DNA from: an uncultured Clostridia bacterium
GTDB lineage: Bacteria > Bacillota > Clostridia > Christensenellales > CAG-917
NCBI GenBank assembly: GCA_947628855.1
Contig: CANRBM010000010.1
Coordinates: forward strand, 1 to 35,550
Direction of reading: 5' to 3'
DNA: 35,550 nt
Each line of letters opens with the position of its first letter. The stretch's first letter is position 1. Below are positions 9,693 to 18,044 of the stretch, in pieces. Position numbers and translations under genes: made by a program. The notes under the pieces were generated by a model. It was not told the origin of the DNA. It did not search any database and worked only from the letters and a program-made list of their open reading frames with translations.

Positions 9693-11003
9693 CTATTTTA
9701 TGACGGATATTTTGTACACCTCTGTCGTAGCGTCCGTCACGCGACAGGATGAGGATATGTCCACGCCCGCGACGGCGAGCACGCTCTTTCCCGAAGCGAC
9801 GACAGCAAGCGAATCGCGCTTGCGCTTTGGCACTTTTTTGTCCGTCAAAAAGTCGCCCAGGCTCTTGCTGCCTCCCCCGAATTTTGCGATAACATCTCCC
9901 TTTCGCCTATATCTTATCACTGCGTCAAAGGGTACGCTGTCCGCGTCGAGATAGAGCGTCCCGTCCCCCGAGGCAAGCGACGACGGGATATCCGCGGCAG
10001 GCGCCTTTTCCACGCTGATGCGAAATTGCTCGAATACGCCCTCCGCAAAAGGGATCTCTTCCGCGCGCGCCCCGTCTGACCTCAACGCAAAGACGAGATG
10101 ATCCCCCTGTCTGTGCACATTTAGCGAGTGCGTGAGTTCGAGATATTTTCCGTTTTCCGCGTCCTTCAAGGCGAGTATGAGCGCGAAGTGCTTCTCCTCT
10201 ATATCCTGCGTGACTCCCAGCATCTTTGCCGCCTTCATTACGAGGCGCTTTGCGATCGCCGCCTCGCCGAGGTCGGATATCTTGACATACGCCTCGCCGC
10301 CCTTGAGTTCGGGCTCGGGCACATGAGAGTCAATGTACTCCTCCGCCTCGCGCGCGTTTGCGCAAAGCCTCGCCACCGCGTCCGAAAGCGCGGGAAAGCG
10401 CGTCTTGAGCGTCGCAATTTCTCCCCTCAAAAAGTTGCGGGTGTAGGCGGTATCGCCGTTTGTGGAATCCTCTACATATCTCAGCCCGCGCTCCCGCACA
10501 TAGCGGTCTATGTCCGCACGCGATACGCCGAGAAGCGGGCGGAGATATCTTCCGCTCACCGCCCTCATGCCCGTCAAGCCCTTTATGCCCGTACCGCGCA
10601 AAATGCGCATGAGCACCGTCTCTACTTGATCGTCGAGGTGGTGTGCAAGCGCGATATAGTCGCACTTTTTTTCATTTAAAAGTTCGTCGAATATCCCGTA
10701 TCTCAATATGCGCGCGCCCTGCTCCAGCGTATAGCCATTTTGCGCGGAGAATGCGGGAGCGTCCACGCTGTACGCAAAAAGCGGCACGCCCATGGACGCG
10801 CAAAGCTCGCTCACAAAGCGGCTGTCGCTTACGCTCTCCTCCCCTCGTATACCGTGTTCGACGTTGACGGCGCTCACGTCATAGCCACCCTCGCGCAGCA
10901 TATCGAGAAGAGCGACGGAATCCCTGCCGCCACTTAGCGCAACGCAAATTTTGAGTTTTTTTGCCTCTTCCTCGCTCACGCCGAGCAATTTCGGGAGGTC
11001 CAT
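9693..11003 (-). CDS. tilS: tRNA(Ile)-lysidine synthase
   Basis: KICVALSGGRDSVALLDML (PP-loop), VEHGIRGEESVSD, ALAHHLDDQVETVLMRILRGTGIKGLTGM; start MDLPKLLG chosen (ORF extends to 11048). Confidence 0.9.
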   Translation of the reverse strand: MDLPKLLGVSEEEAKKLKICVALSGGRDSVALLDMLREGGYDVSAVNVEHGIRGEESVSDSRFVSELCASMGVPLFAYSVDAPAFSAQNGYTLEQGARILRYGIFDELLNEKKCDYIALAHHLDDQVETVLMRILRGTGIKGLTGMRAVSGRYLRPLLGVSRADIDRYVRERGLRYVEDSTNGDTAYTRNFLRGEIATLKTRFPALSDAVARLCANAREAEEYIDSHVPEPELKGGEAYVKISDLGEAAIAKRLVMKAAKMLGVTQDIEEKHFALILALKDAENGKYLELTHSLNVHRQGDHLVFALRSDGARAEEIPFAEGVFEQFRISVEKAPAADIPSSLASGDGTLYLDADSVPFDAVIRYRRKGDVIAKFGGGSKSLGDFLTDKKVPKRKRDSLAVVASGKSVLAVAGVDISSSCRVTDATTEVYKISVIK

Positions 11004-11021
11004 AAAACAGCCCATATGAAA

Positions 11022-11050
11022 ATTATACAATAAACCTTGCAAAAACACAA
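11022..11050 (-). promoter_or_regulatory. possible sigma-A-type promoter immediately upstream of tilS
   Basis: Minus strand TTGTGT, 17 bp, TATAAT (11027-11022). Confidence 0.45.
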
Positions 11051-11275
11051 TGCGCGCAAAAGATTATTTTTTTATTATGATTTATGTTGCAAATGATATA
11101 TGTTTCAAAAAGAATATCGTGCCCTATCTATTCTTCATAGCGCCGCCTTGCTCTTTGCGCACGAATTATACTTCGCGCCCGACTCGCTCTTGGCTTAGAA
11201 CTTGCACTATGTGCCCGACTTATTCTTTACTCCCGATATATTCTTTACGCACTATTTTTACGCGTCGGTATCTCT

Positions 11276-13552
11276 TTATGCCGCGAACAGGCGCATTGCG
11301 AGCACGGTGCAGTCGTCCTCGGAGCCCTTTTTCACCGCCTCCGCAAGCAAGCTGTCCGCAAGTCTTTGGGGATTGAGCGTCCCGACTGCGTCTATTACGT
11401 CCGCCACGCCCTTCGCCTCAAGCACGTCGTACACGCCGTCCGACATCATGACAAGTACATCGCCGTCGTACAGCTGATAGCGGCTGGTGAGCGGCTGTAC
11501 CCCGTCCAATATCCCGACGGGCGGCTGTGTGCAGGACAGCTGTTCTATGCTCCCCTGCCGCACGATAAAACTGCTCGCCGCTCCGAGTTTGATGACGTCG
11601 AGGCTGCCGTTTATGGTGTCTATGACGGAAATATCCAAAGAAGAAAAGCTGTCCTCGAGGCTTATGCGGAGCAATTTATTTATGAGGCTGAGAACTATGT
11701 TCCCCTCAAATCCCGCTCTGTAAAAGCCCTCTATCATCTCCACGGCGTCATGGCTCGCCTTTGCCGCGCTCTCGCCGCTGCCCATGCCGTCGCATATGGC
11801 GAACAGTCTGCGCTTGAGGGATGGACAAAGTACACTCTTGCTGTCTCCGCACTCCTCGCCCTCGTTTTTGCTCTTTTCGGCGACGCCGTACGCCACCTCG
11901 TATGTGGGAGCGCTCTCAAGCGTGACGGAACTCAACTCCCCTCTGCTCTCGATATTCGTGAGAACAAGCTTGGTCCTGAGCGCACGCGAAGCCACCCTTG
12001 CGACGGCGAGTTTATCCGCGTCCTGCGCTCGCACGAGCAGAGTGACCGTGACGCTCTCCCCCGCGCCGTAGATGACCGCCTCGCTTGCTACGACGTTATG
12101 TTTGAGGAGTTCGCTCTTCAGATATTCCGCGTCCCCGCCCGCGAAAGTCACGGGTCTAGCGCAATCCTCGGCAAGCGAATCCAAAATTAGCGCTATTCCC
12201 GCGAACTGCTCCGAAAGCATACGTTTGCCAACCATCGCGCTCTCGGACGCGTCCCGCTTTTGAAGGTACGCTTGCGCGCTCGAGTTTATCACGGACGCGA
12301 GCGTGTGCATCTTTGTACAGCGCGAGGTTATGAATGGCGGCATATCGAGTATAGTCACCTTGCCCCTGCTCAAAGCCGCCTCTGCCATAGGCTTTAAAAT
12401 TGCGTACGTGTCCTCGCCGCCCAAAGACTTGAAACAGCTCTCCCTGTCCGCGCATTTGCCGCAATAGCCATGCGCTATTTCGTGCGCGAGCCTGTCCGAG
12501 TTGTATACGCTGCTGATATCCACCGTCCTTTTCAACCCATTGGACAGCTCGTAAAATACGTCGCTCGCCGCGCTCAATCTGCCCGCGGTCACCCTCGCTT
12601 GTCTGTTGACGACGCCGGCATAGGTTACGCGGTCGTCCGCTCCCGTCAGCGCGCGTATGCGGGATATCACGCCTCGCGGCAAACATAGACAGGCGGCAGC
12701 CCCTACGCTCGTCATTACGAGCGCGCGCCACCCCGCCCCGCTGTACGCGTCGAGGAGCCACATCACCCCCTGAGTGGCGAGCATGGCAAGCGCGGACGAC
12801 CACTTTGTAAAGGGCGAAAACGCCACCGCCGCTACGCCGAGCACGGCAAGTCCCGCAAGACAGGCGATGTCGCCCATATCTATCGCTACTCCGGATCCGA
12901 GAAGGAGGGACAAGAACAGCGTGACTTGCGGCTTGAAACACTGCGACGAGACGAGGAGCGCCGCGCCTGCGACGATAAAAACGAGCTTGAAACCCCAAAA
13001 GTCCGCGCCGCTAAGCGCGTAGCCTAAAGCCACCGTCAAAACGCCCAAAGCTATATGCTCATCCACGCTCATGCGCCCGGATCCCCTCACCAAAAGCGCG
13101 TACGAGGCGATACCCGCTACAAATATGCCGACAAGCGCTATGAGTACGGCGATCGCCGCCAAAAAATATTCCCCGTAAAGCGCGCAATTCACCGCGATAT
13201 ATGGTATCATGCCGACTACCGCCGCGAGGGCTACAGCCCAAAGAGGCACGTTGCGCCTAAGCTTGAAATACACAAAATACAGCACGATGAGGGCGATTAT
13301 CGGGCACACGGAAAATAGCAACGTCCACCAGCTCAAATAAAACACGCAGCATGCGACGACAAAAGCGGGCGCGAGGGCTATGATGTTTTGCCTTGCGAAT
13401 ACGAACCCGCAAAACAGCGCGAGCGCAAACGAAAATCCGAAATCGTCAACGGACGCCATGAGCACGAGACAAAGCCATTCTATGCCGAATTTTACCGCGG
13501 CGGAGGGAGTGAGCTTATTCTCGAACATCGGAAAAAATTTTCTCTCCGCCAT
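11276..13552 (-). CDS. spoIIE: stage II sporulation protein E (multi-TM, PP2C-type phosphatase)
   Basis: N-terminal ~10 TM segments, C-terminal FAICDGMGSGESAAKASHDAVEMIEGFY..., LSLINKLL, DISVIDTINGSLDVIKLGAASSFI, VLVMMSDGVYD; adjacent to tilS-hpt as in many Firmicutes. Start MAERKF preceded by AAGGGAAG. Confidence 0.93.
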   Translation of the reverse strand: MAERKFFPMFENKLTPSAAVKFGIEWLCLVLMASVDDFGFSFALALFCGFVFARQNIIALAPAFVVACCVFYLSWWTLLFSVCPIIALIVLYFVYFKLRRNVPLWAVALAAVVGMIPYIAVNCALYGEYFLAAIAVLIALVGIFVAGIASYALLVRGSGRMSVDEHIALGVLTVALGYALSGADFWGFKLVFIVAGAALLVSSQCFKPQVTLFLSLLLGSGVAIDMGDIACLAGLAVLGVAAVAFSPFTKWSSALAMLATQGVMWLLDAYSGAGWRALVMTSVGAAACLCLPRGVISRIRALTGADDRVTYAGVVNRQARVTAGRLSAASDVFYELSNGLKRTVDISSVYNSDRLAHEIAHGYCGKCADRESCFKSLGGEDTYAILKPMAEAALSRGKVTILDMPPFITSRCTKMHTLASVINSSAQAYLQKRDASESAMVGKRMLSEQFAGIALILDSLAEDCARPVTFAGGDAEYLKSELLKHNVVASEAVIYGAGESVTVTLLVRAQDADKLAVARVASRALRTKLVLTNIESRGELSSVTLESAPTYEVAYGVAEKSKNEGEECGDSKSVLCPSLKRRLFAICDGMGSGESAAKASHDAVEMIEGFYRAGFEGNIVLSLINKLLRISLEDSFSSLDISVIDTINGSLDVIKLGAASSFIVRQGSIEQLSCTQPPVGILDGVQPLTSRYQLYDGDVLVMMSDGVYDVLEAKGVADVIDAVGTLNPQRLADSLLAEAVKKGSEDDCTVLAMRLFAA

Positions 13553-13645
13553 TGTTCTTCCCTTTTTCATACCTTTATTTTAGCTTTTGCTGTATGCGAA
13601 AAATTTCCGATTTTAGGCGCAAGAAGCCGAAACATTTTATTTGCT

Positions 13646-13676
13646 GTCATATCAAAAAAAAAGCGATATGTGTCAA
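13646..13676 (-). promoter_or_regulatory. candidate spoIIE promoter region with 0A-box-like sequence
   Basis: Minus strand TTGACA (13676-13671), 19 bp, TATGAC (13651-13646); plus strand TGTCAAA at 13671 fits the TGTCRAA core of the Spo0A box. Confidence 0.4.
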
Positions 13677-13707
13677 AAAAAACATACCATGATAAGTCTG
13701 TCGGATC

Positions 13708-13738
13708 AAAAAGGCGCACCGTCCGAGTGCGCCTTTTT
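13708..13738. terminator. intrinsic terminator at the end of the pyr operon
   Basis: aaaaaggcgca-ccgtccgag-tgcgccttttt, located 32 bp past the pyrB stop on the minus strand. Confidence 0.85.
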
Positions 13739-13769
13739 GACAATTCAATTATTTTGTTTAAACCAAACT

Positions 13770-14849
13770 TCAAAGCTTAGTCTCGCAGTAACGGCACTTT
13801 TTCGTTCCGTCCTCGAGAGACGTGCTCATCATCTCAAAGTCGTACTCGTTGTTTGTGATGCACTTCGGGTTTGGGCACTTCTCGGCGCATTTTTCGCCCT
13901 TCGGAAGGTTTGAAGGCGCGCTCTTCGCCGCGTCGGACAGCAGAAATATGAGGAGCGCCTCGCGCATGAGCTTGCCGTTGAAGGTCTGTCGAAAATACGC
14001 CGCGCGCGGGTCGTCGTCCACCGACTTCGCTATCTCGTTCACGCGCGGGAGCGGGTGCAGTATGCGCATCGTCGCCTTTGCGCTCTCGAGTTTGTCGGGG
14101 GTGAGGCAGTAGCTGTCCTTGACCGCATTGTACGCCTCTATGGACGGAAAACGTTCGCGCTGTATGCGCGTCATGTACAGCACGTCCAAAGCCGGCATAT
14201 ATTCTTCGAGCGACGCCGTCTCTACGGCTTGCGCGCCCGCTTCTTCAAGCGCGCGGAGCGTGTACTCGGGCAGCCTCAAAGACTTTGGCGAAATGAGTAC
14301 GAAACGGATATTTTTGTATCGCAACATCGCGTTGATGAGCGAGTGTACCGTCCTGCCATAAAGCAGGTCGCCACACAGCCCTATGGTGAGGTCGTCAAGT
14401 CTGCCGAGCTCCCTATGTATGGTAAGCAGGTCCGCAAGCGTCTGCGTGGGGTGACAGTGACCGCCGTCGCCCGCATTTATTATGGGTATGGGAGACTTCT
14501 CCGCCGCCGCGAGCGCCGCGCCCTCTATGGGATGACGCATAGCGATTATGTCCGCATAATTTGCTACCACCCTCGCTGTATCAGAGACGCACTCGCCTTT
14601 TGACGCGGAGCTGGAGGACGCCTCGCTGAAACCTATCACCTGTCCGCCCAACTCGAGCATTGCCGCCTCAAATGACAGCCTCGTACGTGTGGATGGCTCA
14701 AAAAACAGCGTCGCGAGCTTTTTGCCGTCCAAAATATGCGCGTATTTTTCCCTGTTTTCCGCTATATCCTCGGCTGTCGCGATAAGCGAATACAGCTCGT
14801 CCACGCTGAGATCACAAACGTCAAGCAAATGTCTCATTTTTTTATCCAC
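13770..14849 (-). CDS. pyrB: aspartate carbamoyltransferase catalytic chain with C-terminal PyrI-like zinc-binding tail
   Basis: [43 protein letters not shown]; tail [40 protein letters not shown] resembles the Cys4 zinc site of PyrI. Confidence 0.93.
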   Translation of the reverse strand: MDKKMRHLLDVCDLSVDELYSLIATAEDIAENREKYAHILDGKKLATLFFEPSTRTRLSFEAAMLELGGQVIGFSEASSSSASKGECVSDTARVVANYADIIAMRHPIEGAALAAAEKSPIPIINAGDGGHCHPTQTLADLLTIHRELGRLDDLTIGLCGDLLYGRTVHSLINAMLRYKNIRFVLISPKSLRLPEYTLRALEEAGAQAVETASLEEYMPALDVLYMTRIQRERFPSIEAYNAVKDSYCLTPDKLESAKATMRILHPLPRVNEIAKSVDDDPRAAYFRQTFNGKLMREALLIFLLSDAAKSAPSNLPKGEKCAEKCPNPKCITNNEYDFEMMSTSLEDGTKKCRYCETKL

Positions 14850-15475
14850 CTCTCGTCGGACGGGTCGTCGCGGAAAGCGAGCAGTCTCGCGACGTCCTCC
14901 TCTTTGATGTAGCCCTCATCCGCCGCCACTCTCGCGAGCGCGTCAAGATTTGAAAGGCTGAAATTCACTACGTTTGCCTCTTTCAGCCTGTCCAGCCCTT
15001 TCTGCATGCCGTACGTGAATATGGATACTATGCCGAGCACTTCCGCGCCCGCCTCTCTCAGCGCGTCAACGACCTCTATGCAGGAGCCGCCCGTGGAGAT
15101 GAGGTCCTCGACGACTACGACTTTTTGCCCCGTCTCAAGCTTGCCCTCTATGCGGTTGCCCCTGCCGTGGTCCTTGTTGCCGCCGCGAACATAGCCCATA
15201 GGCTTGTCCATAAGCCATCCGACGATCGCCGCGTGCGCTATGCCCGCCGTAGACGTGCCCATGAGCACCTCCGCCTCGGGAAAATGCTCCTCGATGAGCG
15301 CTTTGAGCCCGTTTTCAACATCCCGCCTTACCGCGGGCGCCGTGAGAGTGAGGCGATTGTCGCAGTATATCGGGCTCTTTATTCCGCTCGCCCAGGTGAA
15401 CGGCTCGTCGGGGCGCAGAAATACCGCGCCGATGGTGAGCAGATCTTTTGCGATGACTTTTTCAATTTTTTGCAT
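14834..15475 (-). CDS. pyrE: orotate phosphoribosyltransferase
   Basis: [62 protein letters not shown]. Confidence 0.93.
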   Translation of the reverse strand: MQKIEKVIAKDLLTIGAVFLRPDEPFTWASGIKSPIYCDNRLTLTAPAVRRDVENGLKALIEEHFPEAEVLMGTSTAGIAHAAIVGWLMDKPMGYVRGGNKDHGRGNRIEGKLETGQKVVVVEDLISTGGSCIEVVDALREAGAEVLGIVSIFTYGMQKGLDRLKEANVVNFSLSNLDALARVAADEGYIKEEDVARLLAFRDDPSDERWIKK

Positions 15476-15518
15476 ATCTATCTCCGAAAAAATTTATTTT
15501 TGATCTTCTGTTTCCGTC

Positions 15519-15543
15519 TGCAAATTTTCAGCCAAAATTTGCA
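15519..15543. promoter_or_regulatory. perfect 10-bp inverted repeat in the pyrF-pyrE gap (operator- or hairpin-like)
   Basis: tgcaaatttt-cagcc-aaaatttgca. Confidence 0.6.
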
Positions 15544-15616
15544 CCTGTAGTCGTTTTTTTGCTCAAATTTTCGGCTTTTATGTATGTTGCGTTTTGTGTT
15601 TGAGTCTGCACGCTCC

Positions 15617-16315
15617 TTATTTGCCCGAAAACTCGCTCACGGCGCGCCTAAATGCCTTGACGGGATCCTCCGCGCGCGTTATTGGTCTGCCCATGACGAT
15701 GTAATCGGAGCCCAGCTCCCTCGCCCTTGCGGGAGTAGTCACGCGCACTTGGTCCCCTTTCTCGCCGTCCGCAAAGCGTACGCCCGGGGTGACTGTCAAG
15801 AAGTTTTTTCCGCATGCCGCATGCACTTCGCCCGCCTCGAGCGGCGAACATACGACTCCGTCAAGCCCGCTCTCCTTTGCCGTCTTTGCATAGTGCATCA
15901 CGACTTCTTTGAGCGGCTTTTCGATGAGCAGATCGTTGTGCATAAGCTCCTCGCTCGTGCTTGTGAGCTGCGTCACCGCGATGAGCAAGGGACGTGTGCC
16001 GTCCTCGCGAGTCAAACCCTCTAGCGCCGCCTTCATCATCTCGCTGCCTCCGCCCGCGTGAAGGTTGGTCATATCCACGTCAAGCCCTTTGAGCACGCTC
16101 ATAGCGCTCTTCACGGTGTTGGGAATGTCGTGAAGTTTGAGGTCGAGGAAAATCTTGTGTCCGCGCGCCTTTATCTCGCGTACGATGTCGGGACCCTCCG
16201 AATAGAACAGCTCCATACCTATCTTGACAAAGGGTTTCTCGTCCTTGAACAGGTCGAGAAAAGAGAGCGCTTTTGCCTTGTTTTCAAAATCCAGCGCGAC
16301 GATCACATCTTTCAT
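15617..16315 (-). CDS. pyrF: orotidine 5'-phosphate decarboxylase
   Basis: MKDVIVALDFENKAKALSFLD, IFLDLKLHDIPNTVKSA, VTPGVRFADGEKGDQVRVTTPARARELGSDYIVMGRPITRAEDP. Confidence 0.95.
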   Translation of the reverse strand: MKDVIVALDFENKAKALSFLDLFKDEKPFVKIGMELFYSEGPDIVREIKARGHKIFLDLKLHDIPNTVKSAMSVLKGLDVDMTNLHAGGGSEMMKAALEGLTREDGTRPLLIAVTQLTSTSEELMHNDLLIEKPLKEVVMHYAKTAKESGLDGVVCSPLEAGEVHAACGKNFLTVTPGVRFADGEKGDQVRVTTPARARELGSDYIVMGRPITRAEDPVKAFRRAVSEFSGK

Positions 16316-17277
16316 ACGTGCGCACCTCCTATGATATCTCTCAAATCTTTAATGCCGTATTTTTGCATAGCCGCGGGCAAAGCCTCTATAATATCCTTGC
16401 AGGCATACGGGTCCACGAGGTTTTGCGCCCCGACTTCCACCGCCGTCGCGCCCGCAAGCATAAACTCGATGACGTCCTCCGCGCTCGCTATGCCACCCAT
16501 GCCGATGATGGGGAGGTCTACCGCCTCGTACACCTCGTACACCATCCTCACCGCGACAGGCATTATCGCGCGCCCCGAAAATCCGCCCGCCTTGTTTGCG
16601 ATGACGGGTCGCTTGGTCTTTAGGTCTATGCGCATACCGAGCAGCGTATTGATGAGGCTTATGCCGTCCGCGCCGCCGTCTGCGCACGCCTTTGCTATGT
16701 CAACTATCGACGTGACGTTTGGCGTTAGTTTGATGTATACGGGCTTTTTCGCGACGTCCTTGACCGCCTTTGTCACCGCGTATGCGCATTTCGGATCCGT
16801 GCCGAAACTCATGCCGCCGCCGTGCACGTTGGGACAGCTGATGTTGATCTCGAGCAATCCTATCTGCTCTTCTTTGTCCAGCCTCGCGGCGGCATAGACG
16901 TAGTCGTCCACGCAAAAGCCGGAAATGTTTGCGATCGCGGGTTTACGGAAGCATTTTTTGAGCTTTGGTAACTCCTCGCTTATCACCCTTTCCACCCCGG
17001 GATTTTGAAGCCCTACGCTGTTTATGAGCCCCGCAGTGCACTCCGCTATGCGCGGGAGGGGATTGCCGTATCTTGCCTCTTTGGTCGTGCCCTTGAGCGC
17101 TATTGAACCCAAAATGTTTATGTCGTAAAAGTCCGCAAACTCATATCCGAAACCGAAAGTGCCCGACGCGGGAATGACGGGATTGTCAAGCGTAATGCCC
17201 GAAAGTGACACTTGAGTGGACAAATTTGACGCTTTAACTGTCGATTTTGTCATTTCGCAATTTTTATCGCTCACCAT
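16312..17277 (-). CDS. pyrD: dihydroorotate dehydrogenase (type 1B catalytic subunit)
   Basis: NPVIPASGTFGFGYEF, GNPLPRIAE, GLINSVGLQNPGVE, LEINISCPNVHGGG, IGMGGIASAEDVIEFMLAGATAVEVG. Confidence 0.95.
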   Translation of the reverse strand: MVSDKNCEMTKSTVKASNLSTQVSLSGITLDNPVIPASGTFGFGYEFADFYDINILGSIALKGTTKEARYGNPLPRIAECTAGLINSVGLQNPGVERVISEELPKLKKCFRKPAIANISGFCVDDYVYAAARLDKEEQIGLLEINISCPNVHGGGMSFGTDPKCAYAVTKAVKDVAKKPVYIKLTPNVTSIVDIAKACADGGADGISLINTLLGMRIDLKTKRPVIANKAGGFSGRAIMPVAVRMVYEVYEAVDLPIIGMGGIASAEDVIEFMLAGATAVEVGAQNLVDPYACKDIIEALPAAMQKYGIKDLRDIIGGAHV

Positions 17278-17999
17278 ATCACCTCCGCCGCGTCAAAGAC
17301 GGGACCTTCCTTACACACGCGCTTTACGCCGTTTTTGGTCATTATGCTGCACCCCATACACGCGCCGAAGCCACACCCCATCCGCTCTTCGAGGGAGAGG
17401 GAACCGCTCATATCGAGTTTGGATACGGCTTTGAGCATTGGCAGCGGTCCGCATGCGTAATAGTGCGAAAAACTGCCTTCTATGGCGTCCGTCACAAAGC
17501 CTTTCGTGCCGTAACTTCCGTCCACCGTGGTCACCCTTACGTCCGCGCCGAGAGAGGAAAACTCCTTCTCGTAAAAAACTTCGTCCGCGGTGTTGAATCC
17601 CAAGACGACTGTGACTTTTTTGCCCTGTTCTGCAAGTTTTTTCGCAAGCAAGTAGAGGGGCGGGACTCCCACGCCGCCTCCCAAAAGCAGGGGGCTGTCC
17701 CCTGCGAGAGACAGGTCATAGCCGTTGCCGAGCCCCGTGAGGATATTCAGCGTATCTCCGCTCTTTTTTTTGGACATAACGTCCGTGCCATTGCCTACGA
17801 CTTTGTATATCAATGTCAAAATTCCGTCCGTGACGTCGCATACGGATATGGGACGACGCAGATACAGCCCGTCAAGCGCGACGTTCACAAACTGCCCCGC
17901 CGCCGTCACAAAGCGCGTATCCCCCGCTAGCGTCATCTCGTACACGTTTGAGGTGAGCGGGATATTTTCTTTTACGACAAAATCAACTGTCCTTCTCAT
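17271..17999 (-). CDS. pyrK: dihydroorotate dehydrogenase electron transfer subunit
   Basis: LYLRRPISVCD, LLGGGVGVPPLYLLAK and [2Fe-2S] motif CGFGACMGCSIMTKNGVKRVCKEGPVF. Confidence 0.94.
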   Translation of the reverse strand: MRRTVDFVVKENIPLTSNVYEMTLAGDTRFVTAAGQFVNVALDGLYLRRPISVCDVTDGILTLIYKVVGNGTDVMSKKKSGDTLNILTGLGNGYDLSLAGDSPLLLGGGVGVPPLYLLAKKLAEQGKKVTVVLGFNTADEVFYEKEFSSLGADVRVTTVDGSYGTKGFVTDAIEGSFSHYYACGPLPMLKAVSKLDMSGSLSLEERMGCGFGACMGCSIMTKNGVKRVCKEGPVFDAAEVIW

Positions 18000-18044
18000 A
18001 TCAATACAAATTTCTCGCGTCTATTATTTCACACGTATATCGTT

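Noticed and set aside
13621-13700. PyrR-type attenuator or riboswitch near the pyr genes
   Set aside because: This region is upstream of spoIIE and downstream of pyrB; only an ordinary terminator (13708-13738) and promoter-like elements are visible.
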